A DNA stretch of 64,000 nucleotides from Fodinibius salsisoli (GCF_026229185.1 NZ_JAGGJA010000009.1:62001-126000), one strand, 5' to 3'. Shown: positions 1 to 9,990, numbered from the stretch's first letter. The notes: generated by a model from the sequence alone, not told the origin. Translations and numbers: made by a program.

Positions 1-622
1 CAAATTTAATGAGTAAAAAATGGCTTTATGAAAATGTAAAGACCAACCATGGCCCTTTAGGTGCCTGGTATCCTCAAGATAATATAAGTGAGGGGGGACA
101 CACCGGCTTTCTTAAGCTTTGTAAATAATGGTCTGGAAGCTTATGAAAATTATTCATTAGGCGGATGGGGAGGCCGATATATTTCCGTTAATGGTAACTA
201 TTGGATGGATGCACACGACGATAATAATACCCATAAAACACTTTGGAGGTGGATTCCTGATGTGCAAAATAATTTTGCAGCGCGAATGGATTGGACGGTA
301 CAATCCTATGAGGAAGCAAATCATGCACCGGTAATTGATAGGGTAACTTCTGCCGAGTCCATAAAACCCGGTGAACAGGTGGAATTAAATGCAACCGCTA
401 CTGATCCAGATGGAGATAATATTTACTATCATTGGTGGCATTATTCCGATACCGTCAGGTATGGATCAACCTATTAAGATCGATCATGAATCGTCGAATG
501 ACGCGTCTTTTACAGTTCCAGAAAATGCAAGTGAGAATATTCACATCGTATTGGAAGTTACAGACGATGGTAATCCAAAACTAAAGAGATATAGAAGACT
601 GATCTTTAATGTCGAAAATTAA
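1..622 (+). pseudogene. 3' fragment of a DUF1593/Sde182-like secreted protein with two frameshifts
   Basis: This is the C-terminal part of a DUF1593 (Sde182-like, nucleoside-hydrolase-fold plus Ig-like C-terminal domain) protein entering from the left edge. Family-like text is split over three frames. From position 3 it reads NHGPLGAWYPQDNISEG. After a run of six G (92-97) it continues in another frame as DTPAFLSFVNNGL and on to WWHYSDT. Between about 446 and 460 it shifts again to GMDQPIKIDHESS and ends YRRLIFNVEN with a TAA at 620-622. Each shift fits one extra base. The IHIVLEVTDDGNPKLKRYRR ending is typical of the family's C-terminal domain. It may be a real pseudogene or two sequencing errors near a contig end. 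The family's catalytic N-terminal domain lies outside the window. Confidence 0.72.
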
Positions 623-927
623 ACTATGGCGCTTTCATATAACGCGCCCAGTAACAATTATTTCAACACGAACGTGGTTGTTGTTTGTAGTTCAATACTT
701 ACAGGCTGAAAGAAATTTTGAGACTTAAAACTATTACCTGCCAGTAAGCTGAAACCTGCTAAACCACAGATGGTCATTGGGTTACTTAATATTTCCTGCT
801 CGCATATAGAGAATGCTGGGTTGGTTGTATGGCTGACATTGCATTCTCTATATTGTTATTATTGAATTCTGGAAAAATATTTCTGATATATTCCCAATGG
901 TAAAAGTTGAAAACAAAAGATTCGCTA
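623..927. other. Intergenic region with one strong hairpin
   Basis: No convincing ORF is seen in this 305-base gap. It holds a perfect 13-bp inverted repeat (804-853, listed separately). No clear Shine-Dalgarno site precedes the next gene, which is common in this bacterial group. Confidence 0.5.
804..853. terminator. Inverted repeat, possible terminator or attenuator
   Basis: ATATAGAGAATGC (804-816) and GCATTCTCTATAT (841-853) are perfect 13-bp arms around a 24-base loop. The downstream sequence is T-rich (TGTTATTATTG) but has no uninterrupted T run, so factor-independent termination is only possible. A similar AGAGAAT-armed hairpin stands before the other FG-GAP/UnbV gene, at 48961-49026. 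Confidence 0.5.
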
Positions 928-3900
928 ATGAGTCAACGTCTTATTCAAGCGTTCAGCATGATAGCACTTGCATTGGCGGTTGGAGCATGCCAATGGTTAA
1001 AAACTGAGGAGCCCGCTACACTTTTTGAAAAGGTATCAGCGGATGAGACCTCCATTCACTTCTCAAACGATATCAGTTACGATAAAGAGTTCAATGTGCT
1101 CAACTATTCTTACATCTATAATGGGGGAGGAGTAGCAGCGGGTGATATCAATAATGATGGCTTGCCGGACTTGTATTTTACGGGCAACATGGTATCGAGT
1201 CGGTTATATCTGAATAAAGGCAACTTTGAGTTCGAGGATATTACCGAGTCTTCAGGGACGGGTACATCCCATTGGGCCGGGGGCGTGTCGATGGTCGATA
1301 TCAATCAGGATGGCTACCTGGATATTTATGTTTCAGTGAGTGGGCCAGAGCAAACCACCGGCAAAGAGCGGGCAAACAGGCTGTTTATCAATAATGGAGA
1401 TAGCACCTTTACCGAATCAGCAAGGGCGTATGGTCTCGCCGACACCAGTTATACCAGCCACACCGCCTTCCTGGATTATGACAAGGATGGAGATCTGGAT
1501 GCTTTTTTAATGAATAATTTTACGGGCTCTTTTTCTTTAGACAGTAAAAAAGGCGTACGTCCGGAAGTAAATGACGGTAGTTCACCGAGTGTTGATCGCT
1601 TGTATCGTAACAACGGGGATGGAACGTTTACCGAAGTTTCCCGGCAGGCGGGAATCCTGAAGGAGGGGTACAGCCTGGGAATTGCGGTGTCGGATGTCAA
1701 CCGGGATGGCTGGCCGGATGTCTTCGTATCTAATGACATCCAGACGGATGACCTGCTCTACATAAACAATGGTGACGGCACATTTACCGATCGGGCTGCA
1801 GCGTTTTTAAAACATACGAGCTATGCCGGGATGGGAACCGATATTGCGGACTTTAATAAGGATGGCTGGCCGGATATACTGCAAGTAGATATGATGCCAC
1901 CGTCATTGAAGGACCAGCATCTGGTGAGCGGTGCTACCAGTTATGAATATTTGAGTGAACTGGAAGAAAAGGGGTATCAGCCGCAGTTTACCCTCAATAC
2001 GTTGCAGCTGAATAATGGAGTTGACCCAAAGGGTAGGGCCAGATTTAGTGAAATTGGTCAGATGGCAGGCATCGCTCATACGGATTGGAGCTGGAGCGGC
2101 CTGTTCGGAGATTATGACAACGACGGCCTGAAAGATATCATGATAACCAATGGATATCCTAAAACCGTAAACAACTATGACTATCTGATGAAGCTTAATC
2201 GTTCAACCATGTTCGGGACCGATAGCTCGCGAGCCGTACGTAGGTACAACACGATGGACAATCTGCCAACCTTAAAACTTTCCAACTATATATTTAGAAA
2301 TAATGGAGATTTGACATTCAGGGATATGTCTCAGGCATGGGGAAGTGATGAACAGACCTTCTCTTATGGTGCCGCGCAGGTTGATTTGGATAATGACGGG
2401 GATCTGGATGTTGCCATCAATAATATTAATGGAAAAGCAACTATCCTGAACAACCGAGCGGATACATTGCGCAATAACCAATACTTGAAGGTCAGATTTG
2501 AAGGCAACTCTTTAAATCCGGGGGGCATAGGAGCACAGCTCATGTTGAGTGTCGATGGTCAAAAACAATACCGGTATCATAATCCTTACCGCGGCTATCA
2601 GTCAACGATGAGCAGTGAGATGCATATTGGACTTGGAAAACAGCCAGTGGTTGATTCACTTTCCGTTATTTGGCCAGACGGATATAGGCAACAGCTTACA
2701 GCCATACCGGCAAATCAAACCTTGACGCTTCGATACCGGGATGCCAGCAAACCCAGGGAAACAGAGAGAGCCTCCTCGGGTAATCCGTTTTTTAGACAAG
2801 CCCATAACCTCGGCATAGATTATACGCATACTGAAAACAACTATAATGACTTTGCCAAAGAGCCTCTGATTCCATACATGCACTCACGTCTGGGGCCAGC
2901 TGTAGCGATTGGGGATGTTAACCACGATGGCCGGGATGATATTTTCCTGGGAGGCGCCCGTGGAAGCGCAGCGCAACTCTATTTGCAACAGGAAGATGGG
3001 ACCTTTGCAGTATCGGGAGGCCAACCCTGGCAGGACGATGACGCCTACGAAGATATTGATGCTACCTTCTTCGATGCCAACGGAGATGAGTTATGCGATT
3101 TGTATGTAGTAAGTGGGGGAAACAGCTTTTCACCAACGTCAGCCCAGCTGCAGGACCGGTTGTACCTCAATACGGGTTCCGGATCGTTTATTAAAGCTGA
3201 TGATATGCTTCCACGTATGTACACGAGCGGATCAACCGTGAAGGAGGGAGATTTTGATGCGGATGGAGACCAGGATCTGTTCGTAGCAGGCCGGCAGGTG
3301 CCCGGGCAATATGGGGGGGATGCGGAAAGCTATATTCTGCGAAATGACGGAGGAAATTTTACCAATGTAACAGCCGATATTGCACCGGACCTGGTTAAAC
3401 CGGGCAGTTTGACTGATGGGGTCTGGATAGATTTTAACAGAGATGGGGCGCTGGACTTGATAATTGCGGGAGAGTGGATGCCGATACGATTTTTTGCCAA
3501 CCAATCGGGTCGTTTTCAGGAGGTAACACAAACGCTTGGGATTGAAGAGCATCAAGGTTGGTGGCAAAGTCTTGCAAAAGGAGATATCGACGGGGATGGA
3601 GATATGGATTTGGCAGCGGGCAATATAGGCTTGAATAATCGATATAGCATAATGGGAGATTCAGGCCTGCATCTCTTGTCAGCTGATTTTGACCGGAACC
3701 GGCAACGGGATGCTATTTTGACTATCCGGAAACAGAACGGGTATTATGCCCTTCCCGGGATGCGAAGTATGGCTAAACAGCTGCCGCGCATGACTCAACA
3801 TGTGCAGTCTTTTAAGACCTTTTCAAAATCCAGTATTGCAGATATCTTTGGTGAAGATGCCGTTAATTCAGCGGATAAAAAAAGTGCAAATTATTTTGCA

Positions 3901-4263
3901 AGTGCCCTTCTGATCAATGAAAAAAAGGAGGGGTTTAAGGTAAAGGCGTTGCCGCACAAAGCCCAGATATCTTCAGTTAACGATATTATCATGGAGGATA
4001 TGGACGGTGATCAGGATTTGGACCTTGTGGTAGCTGGCAATATGTATGGCATGAATTCGGAGGTCCCCCCCAACGATGCCGGGAATGGCTTGGTGTTGCT
4101 TGGGGACGGAAAGGGGGAGTTTAAGGCTCTCTCATCACAACGAAGTGGTTTTTGGGCGCCGGATCAAGTCAATACGCTAGCTTCATTTCAGATAGGAAAT
4201 AGAAAATATGTCCTCGTCGCTAATAATAAGGGCCAGCCTGGATTGATGAGAGTTAGAAGATAA
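928..4263 (+). CDS. FG-GAP/VCBS-repeat lipoprotein with UnbV/ASPIC domain (CRTAC1-like)
   Basis: A large surface or periplasmic lipoprotein of about 1111 residues, probably a beta-propeller scaffold or glycan-binding protein. The ATG at 928 gives MSQRLIQAFSMIALALAVGAC with a lipobox ending at Cys21; an in-frame TTG at 907 would add seven residues. At least a dozen FG-GAP calcium-binding loops are visible, such as DINNDGLPDLYF, DVNRDGWPDVFV, DLDNDGDLDVAI and DIDGDGDMDLAA. An ASPIC/UnbV domain lies around residues 516-602 (NPGGIGAQLMLSVDG, then VIWPDG). In this group such proteins are commonly encoded beside SusC/SusD loci or carbohydrate-degradation genes. Here it precedes the sugar-acid gene cluster, and a paralogue lies at 49128. 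Enzymatic activity is not indicated. Confidence 0.88.
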   Translation: MSQRLIQAFSMIALALAVGACQWLKTEEPATLFEKVSADETSIHFSNDISYDKEFNVLNYSYIYNGGGVAAGDINNDGLPDLYFTGNMVSSRLYLNKGNFEFEDITESSGTGTSHWAGGVSMVDINQDGYLDIYVSVSGPEQTTGKERANRLFINNGDSTFTESARAYGLADTSYTSHTAFLDYDKDGDLDAFLMNNFTGSFSLDSKKGVRPEVNDGSSPSVDRLYRNNGDGTFTEVSRQAGILKEGYSLGIAVSDVNRDGWPDVFVSNDIQTDDLLYINNGDGTFTDRAAAFLKHTSYAGMGTDIADFNKDGWPDILQVDMMPPSLKDQHLVSGATSYEYLSELEEKGYQPQFTLNTLQLNNGVDPKGRARFSEIGQMAGIAHTDWSWSGLFGDYDNDGLKDIMITNGYPKTVNNYDYLMKLNRSTMFGTDSSRAVRRYNTMDNLPTLKLSNYIFRNNGDLTFRDMSQAWGSDEQTFSYGAAQVDLDNDGDLDVAINNINGKATILNNRADTLRNNQYLKVRFEGNSLNPGGIGAQLMLSVDGQKQYRYHNPYRGYQSTMSSEMHIGLGKQPVVDSLSVIWPDGYRQQLTAIPANQTLTLRYRDASKPRETERASSGNPFFRQAHNLGIDYTHTENNYNDFAKEPLIPYMHSRLGPAVAIGDVNHDGRDDIFLGGARGSAAQLYLQQEDGTFAVSGGQPWQDDDAYEDIDATFFDANGDELCDLYVVSGGNSFSPTSAQLQDRLYLNTGSGSFIKADDMLPRMYTSGSTVKEGDFDADGDQDLFVAGRQVPGQYGGDAESYILRNDGGNFTNVTADIAPDLVKPGSLTDGVWIDFNRDGALDLIIAGEWMPIRFFANQSGRFQEVTQTLGIEEHQGWWQSLAKGDIDGDGDMDLAAGNIGLNNRYSIMGDSGLHLLSADFDRNRQRDAILTIRKQNGYYALPGMRSMAKQLPRMTQHVQSFKTFSKSSIADIFGEDAVNSADKKSANYFASALLINEKKEGFKVKALPHKAQISSVNDIIMEDMDGDQDLDLVVAGNMYGMNSEVPPNDAGNGLVLLGDGKGEFKALSSQRSGFWAPDQVNTLASFQIGNRKYVLVANNKGQPGLMRVRR

Positions 4264-4804
4264 TACGAAGTTAGCCAACCGATCTAGCATTTACGTTGCT
4301 ACCATTTTTATGAAGTCACATCCTTTTGAAAGGAAGTAAAACTTTTTTCGTGAGAAGATGGTTAAAGAGAAATAAATTTTAAAAAAGTAGGCTTTTTCTG
4401 TAGAGCAGTTTTGCCACTCGTACGTATTTATATCAGAAGTTGGGTGTAAAGAAAAGCTTAATTCCAAAATGGCAATACATACGGCTTATGTGAGGGTAGA
4501 TCGTCTAGTCCAATCGTTAGGTTGAACTCATGAATTTAGCCCCTTCAAATGACTGATTTTTCTGAGTTAATCTGCTGAGACAGTTTGTGAGCGTGTCTTT
4601 TGGGTACTTCCGAAAATTAAACAGGCGATGATATAGGAGGAAAGGCCCATATAGTAGTAAAAAATTAGCGCATAAATTTTTTCCCCATTGACTCAAATTA
4701 ATTAAAATTAAGGCAAGCGGTTAGGCGTCGTTTGGGAATACGATTAAAATAGGCCTGATACCTTATCAAAATTAATTAGACCATTAAAGTATAAGCCAGT
4801 AAAT
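4264..4804. other. Long intergenic region before the sugar-acid cluster
   Basis: This 541-base stretch is AT-rich and contains no convincing ORF. A weak hairpin (TCCTTT 4321-4326, AAAGGA 4329-4334) lies 8 bases before a run of six T at 4343-4348 and could help terminate the upstream gene. I could not recognise a clear Bacteroidota-type -33/-7 promoter, though the promoter for the downstream cluster must lie here or within the upstream gene. Confidence 0.4.
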
Positions 4805-5743
4805 ATGAGATATTTAAAATCCTACTCAATCTTTGTTTTTGCTTTTTGTGTACTCTTCCAGTTTTCATCGGAAGCCCAGACTATTCCAGAGGAAAAGCTT
4901 ATAGCGCTAACCCCGGAGTGGGAAGGCGAACGGTTTGACGATGGCCGGCCCAAAGTGCCAGCTAACATTCTGGAACGGATGGAGCATGTAACCATAGAAG
5001 AAGCCTGGGGTATCATACGTGAGGAAGGATATCATAACCAGTTTGAAGGCGGTAAGTGGGAAGTCCTTCATCCGGATGAACCCATTGTTGGTCGGGCACT
5101 AACGGCAACCTATACGCCGGCACGTCCCGCAGTGCAAGAACAAATTAAAGCCCAGGGAGAAAAAGATGGTCGTTCGGGCCCACCCAACACCTGGCCAATC
5201 GATATGCTGGAGCAGGGCGATGTCTATATCGCTGACGGCTACGGAAAAGTTAAGGATGGTACCTTAATTGGGGATCGGTTAGGCAATACCATTTATGCTA
5301 ACTCCGGGAATGGCGTTGTATTTCATGGCTCCTCACGTGATCGGGAAGGACTTTCGGAAATAGAAGGATTTAATGCTTTTGTTCGGGCCTGGCATCCTTC
5401 TTTTATCCAGGAGATGATGCTCATCGGACTCAATACCCCCACACGTCTTGGATCGGTTACCGTAATGCCGGGTGACGTGGTGCTTGCGAAGAAAGAAGGG
5501 GTGATTTTTATTCCGGCTCACCTGGCCCAAAAGGTAGTGGATGAGTCAGAAGTCATTCGGGTCAGGGATACGTTCGCCCATGAAAAAGTACGCAGCGGAA
5601 CCTATACCGCAGGGCAAATGGACACCGAATGGACCGAAGAGATAGAAGTAGATTTCAAAAATTGGGTAGAAGAAAACAGCCAGCGACTGAAAGAAGAAGT
5701 AGGGGTGAGCCAGGTAACCATTGACAATTTAGTAGAAGAATAA
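4805..5743 (+). CDS. Exported RraA-family aldolase-like protein
   Basis: A member of the RraA/HMG-aldolase family (metal-dependent pyruvate or oxaloacetate aldolases and related folds), 312 residues. The family signature is visible around residues 150-180: GTLIGDRLGN, then GNGVVFHGSSRDREG, equivalent to the G-D...V-x-x-G-x-x-R-D active-site strand. Unlike classical cytoplasmic RraA (about 160 residues), it has a Sec signal peptide (hydrophobic residues 9-20, cut probably after SSEA) and an extended N-terminal region. It is first in the run of exported sugar-acid enzymes; the next start codon follows in 48 bases. I infer retro-aldol cleavage of a 2-keto-3-deoxy or related acid, but a non-catalytic role is possible. 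Confidence 0.82.
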   Translation: MRYLKSYSIFVFAFCVLFQFSSEAQTIPEEKLIALTPEWEGERFDDGRPKVPANILERMEHVTIEEAWGIIREEGYHNQFEGGKWEVLHPDEPIVGRALTATYTPARPAVQEQIKAQGEKDGRSGPPNTWPIDMLEQGDVYIADGYGKVKDGTLIGDRLGNTIYANSGNGVVFHGSSRDREGLSEIEGFNAFVRAWHPSFIQEMMLIGLNTPTRLGSVTVMPGDVVLAKKEGVIFIPAHLAQKVVDESEVIRVRDTFAHEKVRSGTYTAGQMDTEWTEEIEVDFKNWVEENSQRLKEEVGVSQVTIDNLVEE

Positions 5744-5790
5744 GTGAATCCGGGAATTTTAACGATGACAATAATATAAATTGGTGATTT

Positions 5791-7215
5791 ATGGATAATA
5801 GTAGAAGGAATGGTAAGGGCGAAGATCGAAGAAGTTTTCTTAAAAGAGCGGGCTTGGGGGGCTTGGGACTCGGCTCCATGATAATGGCACCCTATCGGAA
5901 TCAGATAGAGCACGCTACCTCAAAAGTAAACCGCAATTCCTCTCCCTCTGAGCTGGAAATAACCGACATGCGTATTGCCGAAGTGGATGGCATCCCATTC
6001 CGCATCCCGATTATCCGTATTGATACCAACCAGGGAATTTCCGGATATGGCGAGGTGCGTGACGATGGTGATCCGCGCTATGCCTTAATGCTGAAAAGCC
6101 GCATTTTGGGCGAAAATCCTTGTAATGTGGAAAAACTGTTTAAAATGATCCGACAGTTTGGCTTCCACGGTCGCCAGGGTGGAGGCGTTGCCGGGGTCGA
6201 AACTGCCCTGTGGGATTTAGCCGGTAAAGCCTATGGCGTGCCCGTTTACCAATTATTGGGTGGTAAATACCGCGACAAAGTTCGCCTCTATGCGGATACG
6301 GCAGGGGCCGACGATCCTCATGTTTTTGCCAATCGGATGAAAAAGACGCGGGTTGATAAAGGATATACCGCCTTAAAGATGGATATCGGTATTGGCCTGG
6401 TGGACGACATTTCCGGAGCGTTGACCAATACACATCACCATGCGCCGCAGGGCGAGCGGGGACTGCAAAGTCAATATTCGGGCACCCCCGGAGAGTATGG
6501 GCAGATCGACCATCCTTTTACCCGCATTCAGATTACCGAGAAGGGTCTCGACAGGATTGAAGAGTTTGTAAGCGTCATGCGTGATACCATCGGCTATGAA
6601 ATTCCGCTGGGTATCGATCATACCGGTCATTTCGATACGGATGAGGCTATTAAATTGGCCCGTCGGCTGGAGCCTTACACGCTGTCCTATATGGAGGATC
6701 TGGTTGCCTGGGAATGGGTGGATAAGTGGAAGGAAATCACCACTTCAACCACGACCCCGACTGTTACCGGGGAAGATATATTTGGACTGGAGGGTGGTTT
6801 TAAAGAGCTGATTGACAAGCAAGCCGTAAATATAGTGCATCCGGATCTTGGATCGGCGGGCGGTATCCTGGAATCAAAACGTATTGGTGATTATGCCGAA
6901 GACGGAGGCATCGGTATGATGCTGCACTACGCGGGATCGCCCATTGGATTTTTTGGGTCCGTCCACGCTGCTGCAGCCACGCAAAACTTCCTCTGGCTGG
7001 AGCACCATTCGGTAGAAAATGAGGCTTGGTACAGCCTGATATCTGATGATACGGTTGTATTTGATGAGGGCTATGTGCCCGTTCCGGAGAAACCGGGCCT
7101 TGGATTTGAGTTGAATGAAGAAGCAATAAAAGAGAACCTGACCGATGATTCAGGCTTTTTTGAGCCAACACCCGAATGGGACGAGCGTCGGTCATGGGAT
7201 CGTCTCTGGAGTTAG
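5791..7215 (+). CDS. Tat-exported enolase-superfamily (mandelate racemase/MLE type) sugar-acid dehydratase
   Basis: A 474-residue enolase-superfamily protein, probably an aldonate dehydratase or epimerase acting outside the cytoplasm. A twin-arginine signal RRSFLK is followed by a Gly-rich hydrophobic stretch ending near residue 33. The N-terminal capping domain contains VETALWDLAGKAYGVPVYQ. The barrel shows LKMDIG (general-base strand) and metal ligands in GIDHTGHF (about 275), YMEDL (about 302) and TGEDIF (about 328), with a late His in LHYAGSP (about 378). The protein ends WDERRSWDRLWS, almost as in its paralogue at 8521, and the two are clearly a duplication. Substrate cannot be read from sequence. 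The Asp-His pairing of the first ligand resembles acid-sugar dehydratases rather than muconate cycloisomerases. Confidence 0.85.
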   Translation: MDNSRRNGKGEDRRSFLKRAGLGGLGLGSMIMAPYRNQIEHATSKVNRNSSPSELEITDMRIAEVDGIPFRIPIIRIDTNQGISGYGEVRDDGDPRYALMLKSRILGENPCNVEKLFKMIRQFGFHGRQGGGVAGVETALWDLAGKAYGVPVYQLLGGKYRDKVRLYADTAGADDPHVFANRMKKTRVDKGYTALKMDIGIGLVDDISGALTNTHHHAPQGERGLQSQYSGTPGEYGQIDHPFTRIQITEKGLDRIEEFVSVMRDTIGYEIPLGIDHTGHFDTDEAIKLARRLEPYTLSYMEDLVAWEWVDKWKEITTSTTTPTVTGEDIFGLEGGFKELIDKQAVNIVHPDLGSAGGILESKRIGDYAEDGGIGMMLHYAGSPIGFFGSVHAAAATQNFLWLEHHSVENEAWYSLISDDTVVFDEGYVPVPEKPGLGFELNEEAIKENLTDDSGFFEPTPEWDERRSWDRLWS

Positions 7216-7331
7216 TCTCCAGGGAAATACAAGCCGTATTAAATGGAGTCAGGCCGGAGGAGGAGAAATTCGGTCATGGCTTTTATTCTTATTATCGGAA
7301 AATATAACGTTAAGTATTAAAATATTTAGTT

Positions 7332-8471
7332 ATGCAGACGTTTTATCGGGCGCTATTATATTTAAGTGGATGCTTTTTCCTCGCAATATTGATTGCCTTA
7401 GTGGCAGGCTTTGGAGCGGGAGTAATCGGTCCGCTGACGATCGCAATGTTCGTAGCCCTTGCTCTGGGCGTTCGGAGTACGGATACGTTATTTAAATCAT
7501 TTTCTTTTTCCATCTGGATTTTTGCTTCCGTCTCACTGGCGATGTTTTATCCGGCCATGATTGTTGAGGTCGGTGGCTTCGATACCAGCCAGCTGATTGT
7601 TCCCCTTATTCAACTCATTATGTTTGGGATGGGCACCCAGTTGAGCCTGAGTGATTTTAAAGGCGTCCTGAAACGTCCACGTGGTGTGTTGGTCGGGATG
7701 GCCTGTCAGTTTACCATTATGCCGCTGGTGGGTATCAGTCTGGCACTGACCTTCGGCTTTCCAGCCGAAATAGCCGCTGGTGTGGTACTTATCGGATCCT
7801 GTCCGGGCGGGGTAGCCTCCAATGTAATGGCCTTTATTGCCGAGGCAGACTTAGCTCTCTCCATCAGCCTGACAGCTGTCGCTACTATGGTTTCGCCCTT
7901 TGTAACACCAATGCTGATGCAGCTTTTGGCCGGCCAGTTTGTGCCCATTGACGCCTTGGGTATGATGTGGAGTATCCTCAATATGATTATTCTGCCCATC
8001 GTACTGGGACTGATATTTAACCACTTTCTGCATGGTAAAGCCAAATGGCTGGATGATATAATGCCGGTGGTCTCCATGGTCGGCATTGCCGTCATTATCA
8101 CCGTCATTACCGCCGCTGGAAGAGATTCATTAGTCTCTATCGGACTGCTGTTGGTTCTGGCAGCTATCATTCATAATGCTGTGGGCTACTTCCTGGGTTA
8201 TTGGGGAGGACGAATGTTGGGGATGGACGAGAAATCGTGCCGTACCATTGCCCTGGAGGTAGGGATGCAGAACGGAGGGATGGCTTCCGGGCTGGCCGCT
8301 GAAATGGGCAAAATTGCCACCGTTGGGCTGGCACCGGCCGTCTTTGGTCCATGGATGAATGTATCCGGCTCGACTTTAGCTAACTGGTGGCGACGAAAGG
8401 CCCTGAAAAAAGAGGGTTCCGAACAGTCGCCTCAGGCTGAACCCACACCAACGGTTAGTGAGTCTAAATGA
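7332..8471 (+). CDS. BASS-family sodium:organic anion symporter
   Basis: An inner-membrane transporter of the bile acid:sodium symporter (BASS) family, 379 residues with about ten or more hydrophobic segments. The family signatures are present: GSCPGGVASNVMAF (about residues 155-170, sodium-site region) and ALEVGMQNGGMASGLA (about 305-320). The two N-terminal hydrophobic segments (residues 8-60) form an extension before the usual BASS core, and a charged tail (KKEGSEQSPQ) closes the protein. It sits between two paralogous enolase-superfamily genes. I infer uptake of a small carboxylate product (a keto acid, 2-keto-3-deoxy acid or similar) generated in the periplasm. BASS members known to carry pyruvate or pantoate make this plausible; a true bile-acid role is unlikely. 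Confidence 0.88.
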   Translation: MQTFYRALLYLSGCFFLAILIALVAGFGAGVIGPLTIAMFVALALGVRSTDTLFKSFSFSIWIFASVSLAMFYPAMIVEVGGFDTSQLIVPLIQLIMFGMGTQLSLSDFKGVLKRPRGVLVGMACQFTIMPLVGISLALTFGFPAEIAAGVVLIGSCPGGVASNVMAFIAEADLALSISLTAVATMVSPFVTPMLMQLLAGQFVPIDALGMMWSILNMIILPIVLGLIFNHFLHGKAKWLDDIMPVVSMVGIAVIITVITAAGRDSLVSIGLLLVLAAIIHNAVGYFLGYWGGRMLGMDEKSCRTIALEVGMQNGGMASGLAAEMGKIATVGLAPAVFGPWMNVSGSTLANWWRRKALKKEGSEQSPQAEPTPTVSESK

Positions 8472-8520
8472 TGAGAAGTTTAAATGTTAACAACAAGTAT
8501 AAGTAAGAGAAAAGGGATTT

Positions 8521-9918
8521 ATGAACAAAAATAGTAGTAGCAATGGTCGCCGGAGTTTTTTGAAAAAGATGGGATTAGGCGGATTAAGTTTGGCCGGTTT
8601 CACATTGGCTCCAATGCAAGATCAGGTAGCCTATGCCACTCAAAATGTACAGCAGAATTCCAGTCCTTCAGATCTAAAGATTACAGATTTACGGGTGACG
8701 AGAGTCCTGCGGACTCCAATCATCAGAATTTATACCAACCAGGGCATCGTTGGGCACGGGGATGTCCGCGATATTGGTGATTATCGCTATGCCCTGATGC
8801 TTAAGAGCCGCATCCTGGGACAAAATCCGTGTAATGTTGAAAAGCTCTTTAAAATTATAAGCCAGTTTGGCCACCATGGGCGCCAGGGCGGAGGTGTTTC
8901 GGGAGTAGAGACCGCCCTCTGGGATTTAGCCGGTAAGGCGTATGGCGTGCCGGTATATCAAATGCTGGGCGGCAAGTACCGGGATAAGGTTCGTATCTAC
9001 TGCGATACCACCATGTCCAAAGATCCACAGGAGTATGCTCGTCGCATGCAGGAGCGGGTCGATGCCGGCTATACTTCCCTGAAGATGGATATCGGCATCA
9101 GCTTGGTTGAGGATGTTGAAGGGGCACTTGTAAATGCGGAGTTCTGGAAAAACAGGCCGGGCGGTATGAGCGGCTGGAATTCTATACCGGGCAGTTACTC
9201 AAATACGGAGCATCCCTTTACGCGGGTACAAGTTACCGAAAAAGGGATTGACAAGCTGATGGAGTATGTGGATGTCATGCGGTCGCAGATTGGTTATGAA
9301 ATTCCGATGGGCACCGATCACTGGGGACATTTTGGGGTTAACGAAGCTATTAAGCTGGCCCGGGCTGCTGAGCCTTATAACCTGGCCTATATGGAAGATC
9401 TGATTCCATGGACCTACACCAACCAGTGGAAGAGAATTACGGATTCAACCACAACTCCAACCCAAACGGGCGAAGATATATTTATGCTCAAAGGGGGATT
9501 CAAAGAACTGATCGATAACCAGGCGATTAATGTGATTCATCCCGACCCGGTCGGCTGTGGCGGCCTGCTGGAGACGAAAAAGATTGGGGACTATGCTCAA
9601 AAACAAGGCATCCCCATGCAGCTGCACCACGCCTCTTCACCAGTGTCTTTTTTAGGCGCTGTTCATGCAGCCGCAGCAACTGAAAACTTTCTGTGGTTGG
9701 AGCATCATTTCGTAGATACGCCCTGGTACGATGATCTGGTTACGGGCGTAAAAAAGCCGATTGTTCAGGATGGGTATGTGCCGGTGCCCGAAAAACCTGG
9801 TCTTGGGGTAGAGCTTAATGAAGAGGTTGTGAAGAAACACATGGATCAGGAGATAGGCTTTTTCGAACCAACCCCGGAATGGGACGAATCGCAATCTTGG
9901 GATCGCTTATGGAGTTAG
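8521..9918 (+). CDS. Second Tat-exported enolase-superfamily sugar-acid dehydratase
   Basis: A 465-residue paralogue of the protein encoded at 5791, with the same architecture. The Tat signal is RRSFLKKMGLGGLSLAG. Shared landmarks include VETALWDLAGKAYGVPVYQ, LKMDIG, the ligands in GTDHWGHF, YMEDL and TGEDIF, the late LHHASSP, and the WDESQSWDRLWS ending. Differences cluster near the active site: DHTGHF becomes DHWGHF, LVAWEW becomes LIPWTY, HYAGSP becomes HHASSP, and the loop after residue 200 (EFWKNRPGGMSGW) is different. The pair therefore probably handles two different substrates or epimers. The gene follows the BASS transporter by 49 bases and likely shares its transcript. Confidence 0.85.
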   Translation: MNKNSSSNGRRSFLKKMGLGGLSLAGFTLAPMQDQVAYATQNVQQNSSPSDLKITDLRVTRVLRTPIIRIYTNQGIVGHGDVRDIGDYRYALMLKSRILGQNPCNVEKLFKIISQFGHHGRQGGGVSGVETALWDLAGKAYGVPVYQMLGGKYRDKVRIYCDTTMSKDPQEYARRMQERVDAGYTSLKMDIGISLVEDVEGALVNAEFWKNRPGGMSGWNSIPGSYSNTEHPFTRVQVTEKGIDKLMEYVDVMRSQIGYEIPMGTDHWGHFGVNEAIKLARAAEPYNLAYMEDLIPWTYTNQWKRITDSTTTPTQTGEDIFMLKGGFKELIDNQAINVIHPDPVGCGGLLETKKIGDYAQKQGIPMQLHHASSPVSFLGAVHAAAATENFLWLEHHFVDTPWYDDLVTGVKKPIVQDGYVPVPEKPGLGVELNEEVVKKHMDQEIGFFEPTPEWDESQSWDRLWS

Positions 9919-9990
9919 GTTATTGGATGACTTTAAAAAACAGCTACTCATTCTTCCATCCTAATTTACTTGAAAATAAAATTGAAACTT

